Shown here piece after piece: positions 54,596 through 63,635 of a stretch of DNA of 64,000 nucleotides. The notes beneath the pieces are model-generated. The model was not told the origin of the DNA. It was given only the letters and a program-made list of their open reading frames with translations, and did not search any database. The DNA is taken from assembly GCA_902628375.1 (NCBI GenBank), contig CACOMS010000005.1, positions 1 through 64,000 of the forward strand, read 5' to 3'. Source of the stretch: an uncultured SAR86 cluster bacterium. GTDB taxonomy: Bacteria; Pseudomonadota; Gammaproteobacteria; Magnimaribacterales; Magnimaribacteraceae. The position numbers and the translations under genes were made by a program. The first letter of the stretch is position 1. Each line of letters starts with the position of its first letter.

Positions 54596-56554
54596 ATGTG
54601 TGGTTTTGCAGGATTCTATTCCAAAGAAAAATTTCCGCAAGAAGCTAGGGAATTATTACTTAGTATGGGCGAGGCCATAAGTCATAGAGGGCCTGACAAC
54701 ACAGGAGTATGGTTTAATAATTCAGATGGTATTGGGTTTTCTCATAGAAGACTATCAATTTTAGATTTATCAGATTCCGGCCATCAGCCAATGCCTTCTT
54801 CGAACTCTAGATATGTAATTGTCTTTAATGGTGAAATTTATAATCATGAAGAAATTAGAAATTTCTTATCAAAAAGAGGATCAAAAATCTCTTGGAAAGG
54901 GCATTCGGACACTGAAACACTAGTTAATGCTATACAGGAAATTGGTATTAAAGAAACTTTAAGAATGTGCGTTGGTATGTTTGCTTTTGCAGTATGGGAC
55001 TGTGAAAAAAAAATACTCACTCTTGCAAGAGATAGGATTGGAGAAAAACCCCTATATTATGGTTGGCAAAGCAACTCCAGGGGGCGCGCTTTCTTTTTTG
55101 GATCTGATTTAGCTAGTTTTTGTAAACATCCTGATTTTAAAGAGCAAATTGATATTAATTCTTTAGGTCAGCTTTTAAGATATAACTACATACATAGTCC
55201 CAAATCAATTTACAAAGATATTTATAAATTAGAACCAGGAAAGATACTCACTCTGAATACTAAAAACCAGGAACTATCTTTAGAAAAGTACTGGTCTATT
55301 CATGAAATTATAAGCAAAGGGATTAATAGTAAATTTAATATAGAAGATAGCCTGTTGATAAGTAATTTAGAGGAAAAACTGAAAGAATCTGTTAAGGGGC
55401 AAATGAAATCTGATGTTCCTCTTGGGGCATTCCTCTCAGGCGGCATTGACTCAAGTACTGTAGTTGCTTTAATGCAAAGCATTTCTTCAAAGCCCGTCAA
55501 AACTTTTTCTATAGGGTTTAAAGATCAATCCCACAACGAAGCTCCTAAGGCTAAAGAGATAGCTAAACATCTGCAAACAGATCATACAGAAATGTATTTA
55601 TCACCAAAGGATTGTTTAGAAATAATCCCTGAACTTAGTTCAATTTATACAGAGCCTTTTGCAGATTCTTCTCAAATCCCAACTTATTTAGTAAGTAATT
55701 TAGCCAGAAAGGAAGTTAAAGTTTCTCTTTCTGGAGATGGTGGTGATGAAATATTTGGTGGCTATAACAGATATATTAGTTCTAATAGATATTGGTCTTA
55801 TTTGAGATTGATGCCTCTTTCTGTTAGAAAAAAGATTTCACAATCCTTATTAAAAATACAGCCAAATCAGTGGGATATTATTTTTTCAAAAATTAATACC
55901 TTAATTCCTAGAACTCACAAATTAAGCCAATGGGGTGAAAAAGTACATAAAGGAGCAGAAGCTATTACTTTTAGAGATTTTGAAGATTTTTACCATTCTC
56001 TTATTTCCACCAATAATAATGCAGAAAGTCTAATAGAAAATTATAGAGAAGATAAGTTTGTTAACCCGCCTTTTAATCTTCCTTTTGAATTACCGCCAGT
56101 AGAAAGAATGATGGCCTATGATCAGACTTCTTATCTACCAGAAGATATCTTAACTAAAGTAGACAGAGCCACTATGGCAGTTAGTTTAGAAGGAAGAATT
56201 CCATTTCTAGACCATAGAATAATCGAGTTTGCTTGGAAAATGCCGCTAAATACAAAGATTAGATCAGGAATAAACAAGTGGGCTTTAAGACAAGTTCTAT
56301 ATAAATATGTTCCTAGTAATTTTTTTGAGGGCCCTAAGATGGGGTTTAGTCTTCCCTTATCAACTTGGTTGAGGGATCCCTTAAGGGATTGGGCGGAAGA
56401 ATTATTATCTTATGATTCTTTGAAAGATCATGAATACTTAAATAAAGATCTTGTCAGGTTAATATGGAAAGAGCATCTTGAAGGAAAAAAGAACCATACA
56501 AATATCCTCTGGAGTATATTAATGTTTCAATCTTGGATAAAAAGAGAAAGATAA
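54596..56554 (+). CDS. asnB: Asparagine synthase-like glutamine amidotransferase
   Basis: A 652-residue AsnB-family enzyme. The class II glutaminase domain begins MCGFAG with Cys2 as nucleophile and has SHRGPDNTGVW. The synthetase half has the ATP pyrophosphatase motif LSGGIDSS near residue 280 and PFLDHRIIEFAWKMP. In polysaccharide loci such proteins often amidate uronic acid residues, in keeping with the nucleotide-sugar dehydrogenase 1.1 kb downstream. Ordinary asparagine synthesis is an alternative. It lies 50 bases after the flippase. Confidence 0.85.
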   Translation: MCGFAGFYSKEKFPQEARELLLSMGEAISHRGPDNTGVWFNNSDGIGFSHRRLSILDLSDSGHQPMPSSNSRYVIVFNGEIYNHEEIRNFLSKRGSKISWKGHSDTETLVNAIQEIGIKETLRMCVGMFAFAVWDCEKKILTLARDRIGEKPLYYGWQSNSRGRAFFFGSDLASFCKHPDFKEQIDINSLGQLLRYNYIHSPKSIYKDIYKLEPGKILTLNTKNQELSLEKYWSIHEIISKGINSKFNIEDSLLISNLEEKLKESVKGQMKSDVPLGAFLSGGIDSSTVVALMQSISSKPVKTFSIGFKDQSHNEAPKAKEIAKHLQTDHTEMYLSPKDCLEIIPELSSIYTEPFADSSQIPTYLVSNLARKEVKVSLSGDGGDEIFGGYNRYISSNRYWSYLRLMPLSVRKKISQSLLKIQPNQWDIIFSKINTLIPRTHKLSQWGEKVHKGAEAITFRDFEDFYHSLISTNNNAESLIENYREDKFVNPPFNLPFELPPVERMMAYDQTSYLPEDILTKVDRATMAVSLEGRIPFLDHRIIEFAWKMPLNTKIRSGINKWALRQVLYKYVPSNFFEGPKMGFSLPLSTWLRDPLRDWAEELLSYDSLKDHEYLNKDLVRLIWKEHLEGKKNHTNILWSILMFQSWIKRER

Positions 56555-56570
56555 CTAATAAGATATTGAT

Positions 56571-57689
56571 TTGAAGATAAAAAGAAAAAAGAAAATACTT
56601 ATTTGCTCCAATTATGCCTGGACTGTAAAGAATTTTAGACTTCCTCTTATTAAGTTTTTGAAGACAAAAGGGTATGAAATACATGTGTTAACCCAATTTG
56701 ATGGGCAAGAGGAATCACTAGCAACAGAATCTGAAACAGTAAGTAATTTATTTATTTCCAGGAAAGGTATTAACCCCTTTATTGATATCTTTACTTTTCT
56801 AAATTTCATTCAGTGTATTAGAAAATTAAAACCAGACATGGTCCTTTTATTTACTATCAAACCAGTAATTTATGGTTCTTTGGCGTGCTTTTTTCTAAGA
56901 ATTCCTGTAATTCCAATGATAACTGGCTTGGGAACGGTATTTATTCAAAATAATCTAATAACAAAAATTGTAAAATTTTTATACAAACTTTCTTTAAAAA
57001 GAGTTAACAGTGTTATTTTCCAAAATAATGATGATAAAGATCTTTTCTTAAGTGAGCGGCTAGTTATAAAAGGAAAAGAACAATTAGTACCTGGGTCTGG
57101 TATAGATTTAAAAGAATTTTATTATCAACCTTTACCAAAAGACCTTGTTTTTTTACTCATAGCTAGATTGATTTCAGATAAAGGAATTTATGAATATATT
57201 GAAGCTGCTAAATCAGTCAAAAAATTACATCCGGAAGTTACATTTAGGTTAATAGGTCCTTCGGGGGTTCAAAATAGGACAGCTATTTCTGATTTAGAAA
57301 TCCAAGAATGGGAGGAAGAGGGAAGTGTTGAATACATTGGTGAGGTAGAAGATGTTCGTCTATTTATTAGTACAAGCACCTGTCTTGTTTTGCCTTCCTA
57401 TAGAGAAGGAACTTCAAGAGTTCTACTAGAAGGGGCTTCAATGGGAAGACCTCTAATAGCTTCAAATGTTACCGGCTGCAAAGAAATAATAGATAACGGT
57501 GTAACGGGATTTCTTTGTGCAGTAAAAGATGCAGGAAATTTAAAGGAAAAAATTATGAAAATGATAGAATTATCGCACTCAGAAAGAGAGCTTATGGGCT
57601 TAAAGGGCAGAGAGAAAGTACAAAGAGAGTACGATCAAACAATAGTATTTGATACATATCATGATTTAATCTTAAAAAATTTAAAATAG
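56571..57689 (+). CDS. GT4-family glycosyltransferase
   Basis: A 372-residue GT-B fold retaining glycosyltransferase. The C-terminal half has PGSGIDLKEFYYQP, LLIARLISDKGIYEYIEA and the E-x7-E motif in REGTSRVLLEGASMGRP, then ASNVTGCKEIIDNGVTG. It is the one clear GT4 transferase of the locus. It starts at TTG 56571; no ATG gives the N-terminal Rossmann strand. The stop overlaps the next gene's GTG by one base. Confidence 0.88.
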   Translation: MKIKRKKKILICSNYAWTVKNFRLPLIKFLKTKGYEIHVLTQFDGQEESLATESETVSNLFISRKGINPFIDIFTFLNFIQCIRKLKPDMVLLFTIKPVIYGSLACFFLRIPVIPMITGLGTVFIQNNLITKIVKFLYKLSLKRVNSVIFQNNDDKDLFLSERLVIKGKEQLVPGSGIDLKEFYYQPLPKDLVFLLIARLISDKGIYEYIEAAKSVKKLHPEVTFRLIGPSGVQNRTAISDLEIQEWEEEGSVEYIGEVEDVRLFISTSTCLVLPSYREGTSRVLLEGASMGRPLIASNVTGCKEIIDNGVTGFLCAVKDAGNLKEKIMKMIELSHSERELMGLKGREKVQREYDQTIVFDTYHDLILKNLK

Positions 57690-59188
57690 TGAATAATAGA
57701 AAGATATCCACCAATCCAGAAAACGGTAATGAATATTTATTACCAACGCACTTAGATGATAAGAAGAACATAGATGATTTTTTAAGTAAAAACGAGAATA
57801 AAAAAGTAATAGTAGTTCAAGGGTTAGGTTTTGTTGGATCAGTCATGAGTTTAGTTTGTGCTAATAGAGCACAAGATTATGTTGTAATTGGAGTCGACAT
57901 AGCAGATGAAAAGAATTACTGGAAAATTGCTACATTGAATGAAGGAAATTTTCCTTTAAAAGCGGAAGACGAAAATATTTATGATATTTTTGAGGAGGTG
58001 TCACAAAATCAATCTTTTTATGCAACTTATGATAGTTATGCATTTAATTTTGCTGACGTGATTCTTGTAGATATAAATTTAGATGTAAAAAAGAATTATA
58101 GTAATACAAACCTATTGGATGACTTTAGTGTTAGTTTATCTGGATTCGAAGATGCAATTAAGTCTATAGGGGCCAACTGCAAAGAAGATGCTTTGATTAT
58201 TGTTGAGACTACCGTTCCACCAGGAACAACGAACAATCTTGTATATCCACTCTTAAAGAAGAGTTTAGAGAAAAGAGGGTTAAATTCTGATTCTATTAAG
58301 GTAGGCCATTCTTATGAGAGAGTAATGCCAGGTCCAGACTATGTAGATTCTATAATAAATTTTTTTAGGGTTTACTCTGGAGTAAATGAAGAAAGTGAAT
58401 TAGCAACAGCTTCATTTTTAGAGACTATCATTAATACTAAAGAATTTCCTCTTACAAAATTAGAAAATACAGCATCAACTGAGATTGCTAAAGTCTTAGA
58501 GAATTCATATAGAGCCATGAATATAGCATTTATGGTTGAATGGTCTAGGTTTGCAGAAGAATCTGGGGTTAATTTATATAAAGTAGTAGAGGCAATAAGG
58601 AAAAGACCTACTCATTCAAATATAATGCTACCTGGACTAGGAGTGGGTGGATATTGTTTGACAAAAGACCCTCTTTTAGCAAGTTGGGCAAAACAAAACT
58701 TTTTTAAGTCTTCTGATGGTTTAGTATTTTCTGAAGATTCTGTAAGAATAAATGACCAAATGCCAAAATTTGCTTTTGATTTTTTTAGAAACTCCTATAA
58801 AGAATCTTTAGATAAGAAGGAGGTTTTATTTCTCGGAGTCTCTTATAGAGGTGATGTTGGTGACACTAGATCAACACCAGTATCACCTCTATATGATCTT
58901 TTTTATGAGAGTGGAGCAAAAATCAGCTTACATGATCCATTTGTAAGCTTCTGGGAAGAAAAAAATTTGAAAGTTAAGGCGAACTTAGAAGATTTTAAGA
59001 ATAGAGAGTTAGATATTGTTCTTATTAGTTCAGGACATTCTTTTTATCAATCTGAAAAGTTCAATGATTTTCTGTTTGAAAGAGAAGGTCTATTTATATT
59101 TGATACAATCGGATGTCTTGATCAAGATATAATTAATACGCTTTCTCAAAAACATTCCATCAAAGTATTGGGAAGAGGAGATTTATAA
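57689..59188 (+). CDS. UDP-glucose/GDP-mannose dehydrogenase family protein
   Basis: A 499-residue NAD-dependent nucleotide-sugar 6-dehydrogenase producing a uronic acid. NAD motif VVQGLGFVGSVMSL near residue 42; the catalytic Cys is C323 in GVGGYCLTKDPL; VETTVPPGTT and KVLENSYRAMNIAF are conserved family parts. It is longer than usual by about 60 residues, with a hydrophilic N-terminal extension of about 35 residues. The start is GTG 57689, overlapping the GT4 stop. The exact nucleotide sugar is unknown. Confidence 0.85.
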   Translation: MNNRKISTNPENGNEYLLPTHLDDKKNIDDFLSKNENKKVIVVQGLGFVGSVMSLVCANRAQDYVVIGVDIADEKNYWKIATLNEGNFPLKAEDENIYDIFEEVSQNQSFYATYDSYAFNFADVILVDINLDVKKNYSNTNLLDDFSVSLSGFEDAIKSIGANCKEDALIIVETTVPPGTTNNLVYPLLKKSLEKRGLNSDSIKVGHSYERVMPGPDYVDSIINFFRVYSGVNEESELATASFLETIINTKEFPLTKLENTASTEIAKVLENSYRAMNIAFMVEWSRFAEESGVNLYKVVEAIRKRPTHSNIMLPGLGVGGYCLTKDPLLASWAKQNFFKSSDGLVFSEDSVRINDQMPKFAFDFFRNSYKESLDKKEVLFLGVSYRGDVGDTRSTPVSPLYDLFYESGAKISLHDPFVSFWEEKNLKVKANLEDFKNRELDIVLISSGHSFYQSEKFNDFLFEREGLFIFDTIGCLDQDIINTLSQKHSIKVLGRGDL

Positions 59189-59194
59189 AACTAT

Positions 59195-60220
59195 ATGAAA
59201 GAGAAAGTTCTTATTCTTGGAGGAGGAGGTTTTATTGGAATGAATATTGCCAAATATCTCAATGAAAATAGAGATTATAAATTAACCATAGCCGATAATT
59301 ATTTTTATAGAGATTTTGAACAATATTTTTCTGAGTCTGATCTAGAAAGTATAGAAATTTTAGAAAGCGACCTTACTTTAGAATCTTCTTTTAACAAATT
59401 AGATAAAGATTATAAATACGTCTATATGTTAGCTTCTGTTGTTGGAGTCAATAATACTATTGAAAACCCTGAAGAAGTAATTAGGGTTAATACTTCTATA
59501 ATAATGAATTCTTTGAATTGGTTGTCTCATTCAGAAGTTAGTAGAGTCTTATTTACCTCAACTAGTGAAGCTTATGCCGGAACAATAGAGAATGATCAAT
59601 ATAAGGTACCCACTGACGAAAAAATACCTTTGACAATCAACAACATAAAAGAGCCAAGATTTGCTTATGCTGTAACAAAGATTTTAGGTGAGTCTGCTTT
59701 TCTGAATTACTCTAAAAATTTCTCTTTTTCATCTACCATTGTTAGATATCATAATGTTTTTGGACCAGATATGGGGTTTAAGCATGTTATACCTCATCTG
59801 GTAGAGAGATTCATTAAGAAAGAAGATCCATTTTTAATGTATGGATTCGACCAAACAAGATCATTTTCTTATATATCTGATGTAGCCGAAGGAAGTGTGC
59901 TTGCTCTAGAGTCACCGCATTCCAAAGAAGAAATTTATCATCTTGGTTCAGAAGAAGAAGTGACTATAGAAGAGCTAATAAAATTTGTAGGAAAACTTTG
60001 CAATTTTGCAGGAGTTTACAAAGAGGCAGACACTTTTCCAGGCTCTGTTAAAAGAAGATGCCCGGATATATCAAAGTCCAAGAAAGAATTTGGTTATGAA
60101 CCAAAGATACATTGGAAAGAGGGTGTAGAAATAACTGTAAATTGGTATAAAGATTATTTCTTACAAGAAGGAAGCAGTAAGAAAGACGGTTTTAAATCTT
60201 TAGAAGAACTAGGAAATTAA
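59195..60220 (+). CDS. NAD-dependent sugar epimerase/decarboxylase-like protein
   Basis: A 341-residue extended SDR with LILGGGGFIGMNIAKYL for NAD and STSEAYAG plus the Tyr-x3-Lys in RFAYAVTKILGE, then RYHNVFGPDMGFKHVIPHL. It resembles UDP-glucuronate epimerases and decarboxylases, and it follows the nucleotide-sugar dehydrogenase by 6 bases, so it may act on that enzyme's uronic acid product. Confidence 0.82.
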   Translation: MKEKVLILGGGGFIGMNIAKYLNENRDYKLTIADNYFYRDFEQYFSESDLESIEILESDLTLESSFNKLDKDYKYVYMLASVVGVNNTIENPEEVIRVNTSIIMNSLNWLSHSEVSRVLFTSTSEAYAGTIENDQYKVPTDEKIPLTINNIKEPRFAYAVTKILGESAFLNYSKNFSFSSTIVRYHNVFGPDMGFKHVIPHLVERFIKKEDPFLMYGFDQTRSFSYISDVAEGSVLALESPHSKEEIYHLGSEEEVTIEELIKFVGKLCNFAGVYKEADTFPGSVKRRCPDISKSKKEFGYEPKIHWKEGVEITVNWYKDYFLQEGSSKKDGFKSLEELGN

Positions 60221-60225
60221 ATTTT

Positions 60226-60888
60226 ATGGTTATAAGAGCATTAGATATCTTATTTGCAAGCCTTGCATTATTGATATTGGCCCCTTTGTTACTTCCAATT
60301 TGTCTAATTCTTAGGTTCTCAGGAGAAAAAGAAGTTCTATATCTACAGCCTAGAGTAGGGAAAAATCAGTCAATTTTCTATTTATACAAATTTACTACTA
60401 TGGTAAAAAATAGTTCGGATTTTGGTTCAGGCGACATAACTATAAAAGATGACCCGCGCGTTTTGCCTTTTGGAAAGTTACTAAGAAAGACTAAAATAAA
60501 TGAATTACCACAATTACTAAATATAATATTTGGAGATATGTCTATAGTTGGTCCTCGTCCTTTAGTAAAAAAAACTTTTGATAAATATGAAAATAACTGT
60601 ATTGATATAGCTTCTGTCAAGCCAGGATTAACAGGCATAGGATCTCTTATTTTTCGAGACGAAGAATCAATTCTGGATAAAAGTAATGACCCTATTAAAT
60701 TCTATTTTGATGAAATTCATCCCTATAAAGGCACTCTAGAGGTATGGTTTGTTAAGAATATGAGTATAAAATTATACTTTCAGGTAATTTTACTAACTGT
60801 ATGGGTCTTATTATTTCCAAGATCTAATTTACCTTTTCAGATTTTTGGAGATTTACCCGATAAACCTAATTTTTTAGAAAAGACATGA
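60226..60888 (+). CDS. PglC-like initiating phosphoglycosyl transferase
   Basis: A 220-residue small monotopic sugar-phosphate transferase that starts repeat units on undecaprenyl phosphate. One N-terminal re-entrant membrane helix is followed by LQPRVGKNQSIFYLYKFTTM, the KINELPQLLNIIFGDMSIVG segment with its conserved Asp, and GPRPL. It is the short PglC/WecA-independent form without the WbaP N-terminal domain. The stop overlaps the next start in ATGA form. Confidence 0.9.
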   Translation: MVIRALDILFASLALLILAPLLLPICLILRFSGEKEVLYLQPRVGKNQSIFYLYKFTTMVKNSSDFGSGDITIKDDPRVLPFGKLLRKTKINELPQLLNIIFGDMSIVGPRPLVKKTFDKYENNCIDIASVKPGLTGIGSLIFRDEESILDKSNDPIKFYFDEIHPYKGTLEVWFVKNMSIKLYFQVILLTVWVLLFPRSNLPFQIFGDLPDKPNFLEKT

Positions 60889-61655
60889 AGATAGTTGTAG
60901 TAAGTGGAGGTTTTGATCCATTACATTCTGGACATATAGAATATTTTGAGGAAGCTTCTAGGTTGGGGGATAAATTATTTGTTGCTTTAAATAGCGATCA
61001 ATGGCTGATAAACAAGAAAGGAAAGTATTTTTTGCCACTAGAGGAGAGAAAAAGAATAATCTCTTCATTGTCTATTGTAGACAAAGTAATAGAGTTTGAA
61101 GATGATAAATTAGGCAGCTGTATCAATGCATTAGAAAAAATTAAAAGAGAGAACTTAGGAGATAGAATAATTTTTTGTAATGGAGGGGATAGAACTAAAG
61201 AGAATATACCTGAAATGAAAGTTGATGACTGCGAATTTGTTTTTGGTGTTGGGGGAGAAGATAAGAAAAACTCATCTAGTTGGATATTAAAGGACTGGTC
61301 ATATGACAGCGAAGAAAGAGTATGGGGAAAGTTCTTTAATTTATTTACTGAATCAGGATTAAAAGTTAAAGAGTTAATAGTATACCCAAACAAAGGAATG
61401 AGTTTTCAGAGACACTTTCATAGAAACGAGATTTGGTTTATAAGCAAAGGATCATGCGAAGTAAACTTTTCAAAAAACAAGCCAGATTCTTATGAGACAA
61501 TATCTTTACAAAAGGGAGATACATTTTTTGTACCTTTAAAGTCCTGGCATCAAATTATCAATTTAACAGAAGATCCTTGTCACATTATTGAGATTCAATA
61601 TGGAGATAAAACAATAGAAGATGACATAGAAAGACTAAGGTTTTACGAAAACTGA
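60885..61655 (+). CDS. Cytidylyltransferase-like / cupin fusion
   Basis: A 256-residue two-domain protein. The N-terminal nucleotidyltransferase (about 1-130) has the HxGH motif as H14-S-G-H17 in GFDPLHSGHIEYF and LEERKRIISSL, like RfaE-domain II or glycerol-3-phosphate cytidylyltransferases. The C-terminal cupin (about 160-250) has MSFQRHFHRNEIWFISKG, like type II mannose-6-phosphate isomerases. It may activate and isomerise one metabolite for decorating the glycan. It overlaps the PglC-like stop. Confidence 0.75.
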   Translation: MKIVVVSGGFDPLHSGHIEYFEEASRLGDKLFVALNSDQWLINKKGKYFLPLEERKRIISSLSIVDKVIEFEDDKLGSCINALEKIKRENLGDRIIFCNGGDRTKENIPEMKVDDCEFVFGVGGEDKKNSSSWILKDWSYDSEERVWGKFFNLFTESGLKVKELIVYPNKGMSFQRHFHRNEIWFISKGSCEVNFSKNKPDSYETISLQKGDTFFVPLKSWHQIINLTEDPCHIIEIQYGDKTIEDDIERLRFYEN

Positions 61656-61662
61656 AGAAATA

Positions 61663-62073
61663 ATGAAAATACTTATAATGGGTCTGCCTGGTAGTGGAAA
61701 AACTTACTTAGCAGAAAGACTTACCCCTTTAATTAATGCAAATTGGATAAATGCAGATAAAGTTAGAAATAAATATAAAGATTGGGACTTTTCTGAAGAA
61801 GGAAGAAAAAGGCAATCTTTAAGAATGTCCTCTTTGGCTCAAGAAGCCTCTGATAATGGCGAGATTGTAATATGTGATTTTATTTGTCCTACATCGGAAA
61901 CAAGAAAAACTTTTGATGCAGATTTTACAATATGGATGAATACTATTACTAAAGGTCGATTTGAAGATACTAACAAAATTTTTGAACCTCCAAATTCAAT
62001 TGATTATGAGGTACAAGAGTGGAATGACTCAAATCATAAAATAATAGCTGAAATAATTTTAAAAGATGTTTGA
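61663..62073 (+). CDS. APS-kinase-like small P-loop kinase
   Basis: A 136-residue P-loop kinase. Walker A is GLPGSGKT at residues 7-14, and DFSEEGRKRQ with ICDFICPTSETR resembles adenylylsulfate kinase. It is shorter than typical APS kinase (about 200 residues) and lacks the last beta strands. No sulfate adenylyltransferase or sulfotransferase is nearby, so another phosphate acceptor seems likely. It overlaps the following nucleotidyltransferase gene by 8 bases. Confidence 0.7.
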   Translation: MKILIMGLPGSGKTYLAERLTPLINANWINADKVRNKYKDWDFSEEGRKRQSLRMSSLAQEASDNGEIVICDFICPTSETRKTFDADFTIWMNTITKGRFEDTNKIFEPPNSIDYEVQEWNDSNHKIIAEIILKDV

Positions 62074-62455
62074 TTGGAAAAAGCCAACAGTTTTAATGCT
62101 AGGCAGATGGCAGCCTTGGCATGATGGGCATCAAGAGCTTTTTAAAAGATGTATTAAAAAAACAGGACAGGTTGTTATACAAGTTAGAGATGTATCAGGT
62201 TCTTCGGGAGGAGAGGGACAGGATGATAATCCATTTGAGTGGGAAGAAATTTGTAAGGATATAGAAAAATCTTTAAATAAAGATGGATTCTTAAGAAAAA
62301 AACAATATGAAATTATAAAAGTTCCAAACATAGTAAACATCACCTATGGAAGAAACGTAGGGTATGTCTTTGAAGAAGAAATATTTGATAAATCCATATC
62401 TTCTATAAGCGCTACAAAAATAAGAAAAGAATTAAGAAAGAAGGGTAAGTTATAA
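62066..62455 (+). CDS. NMNAT-like/cytidylyltransferase-like nucleotidyltransferase
   Basis: A 129-residue HxGH-superfamily nucleotidyltransferase with H19-D-G-H22 in GRWQPWHDGHQELF and the C-terminal nucleotide-binding ISATKIRKEL. It resembles the NadM/NMNAT branch but is short. Its coupling to an APS-kinase-like gene suggests both build one activated group. It ends 8 bases before a convergent minus-strand gene. Confidence 0.72.
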   Translation: MFDWKKPTVLMLGRWQPWHDGHQELFKRCIKKTGQVVIQVRDVSGSSGGEGQDDNPFEWEEICKDIEKSLNKDGFLRKKQYEIIKVPNIVNITYGRNVGYVFEEEIFDKSISSISATKIRKELRKKGKL

Positions 62456-62462
62456 ATTAATT

Positions 62463-63620
62463 CTATCTATTTAGGTATTTAATTACTGATTCTTTATTTG
62501 AAAGAAAAGTTTTATCCTTTAGGCTTATCTCACCCTTTTGTGTTTTTTGGAAAATTCTTAATGTAAGGTAAGGTATATAAAGAATGACTGTTAAAGGATA
62601 ATTGCTTCCTATCCCAAAATAATCAGAGGTTTTTTTGAATGTTTTTTTAATATAGTCCCAAAGGACAGCTCTCTTTACTAATAAATTTATCGGGTTTACC
62701 CTCTCTTGATTTGTCATTAGAAAGTATGAATTTTCTATCACACTTTTTTCTGGTTCAGGCAAGAAATGCTTAGAAAAACTATTTTCTATCAGGCCTAATT
62801 TATTTCCCAACCAAATAGTAAGGTTTACTCCAGAAGCTATATTTAACTTATCAGACATATTAGTTATATATTCTTTATCAATCTCATATTTGTTCAAAAT
62901 ATTTACTATATCCATCATAAATTGTGGTCCTATATTAAATAGACTCTCTATACTTCCATGAGTGCAAACATGGAGAAAAGTATCTTCGATTCTTGGGAAA
63001 AGAATACCTGTTTTTTCGTAAGCTTCTTTATCATATTTATCAAGAAGGATTTTAGATAAGTTACATTCTTCTTTATTATAAGTTGAAGTGACTCTATGGT
63101 GGAGCTCAGCAGACACTATTCCGGTTGGATCTAGAAGTTTAGTTATATGTATATTCGACCTAATATTATTTTCTAGATTAATTTTCTTATTATTTTCATG
63201 AGATAAATTAAGTTTTAGGAGGCAATGATAAGCTTCTTTGATATCTTTTTTTTCTACGAGGATGTCTATATCCCTTTGATATCTCTCAGTCTTATCTGAG
63301 TAACAGCCATTGTTTAAATGTGTGCCTTTTAAAAATCTATAGTTTATATTATTAAATGCTAATTCATTGGCTATGGATTCTATAAAATCTTGATACATTA
63401 GATTTCTGTAGAGGTAAATTTTTTGAGCTTGTTTAAGGACTTTATAATGATCAATAAAAATATGTTCTTTTATTATCTTATTAGCTATTAGACCTGCAAT
63501 CCGATTATCTAAGCAATACTGTACTAACTTACTAGAATCATTTTCGTTAAGATTTGACCAAGATATTTTTTCACCTTTTATAGCAGAAAAGATCAGAGAT
63601 TTATCTTCCTCTATTTTCAT
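62463..63620 (-). CDS. NTP_transf_5-family nucleotidyltransferase
   Basis: A 385-residue protein with the signature of the uncharacterised NTP_transf_5 family: FLKGTHLNN near residue 97, RYQRDIDILVEKKD (D117, D119) as the metal pair, and HVCTHGSIESL near residue 230. Members are often encoded by HprK-related kinases and PqqD-like proteins in surface-glycan or peptide loci. The substrate is not known. The gene is separated from the next minus-strand gene by 15 bases. Confidence 0.72.
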   Translation of the reverse strand: MKIEEDKSLIFSAIKGEKISWSNLNENDSSKLVQYCLDNRIAGLIANKIIKEHIFIDHYKVLKQAQKIYLYRNLMYQDFIESIANELAFNNINYRFLKGTHLNNGCYSDKTERYQRDIDILVEKKDIKEAYHCLLKLNLSHENNKKINLENNIRSNIHITKLLDPTGIVSAELHHRVTSTYNKEECNLSKILLDKYDKEAYEKTGILFPRIEDTFLHVCTHGSIESLFNIGPQFMMDIVNILNKYEIDKEYITNMSDKLNIASGVNLTIWLGNKLGLIENSFSKHFLPEPEKSVIENSYFLMTNQERVNPINLLVKRAVLWDYIKKTFKKTSDYFGIGSNYPLTVILYIPYLTLRIFQKTQKGEISLKDKTFLSNKESVIKYLNR

Positions 63621-63635
63621 TTGCTTAAATTCATC

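Noticed and set aside
36888-62455. Integrative element with tRNA-Leu attachment site
   Set aside because: No integrase gene and no repeat of the tRNA 3' end was found inside the window.
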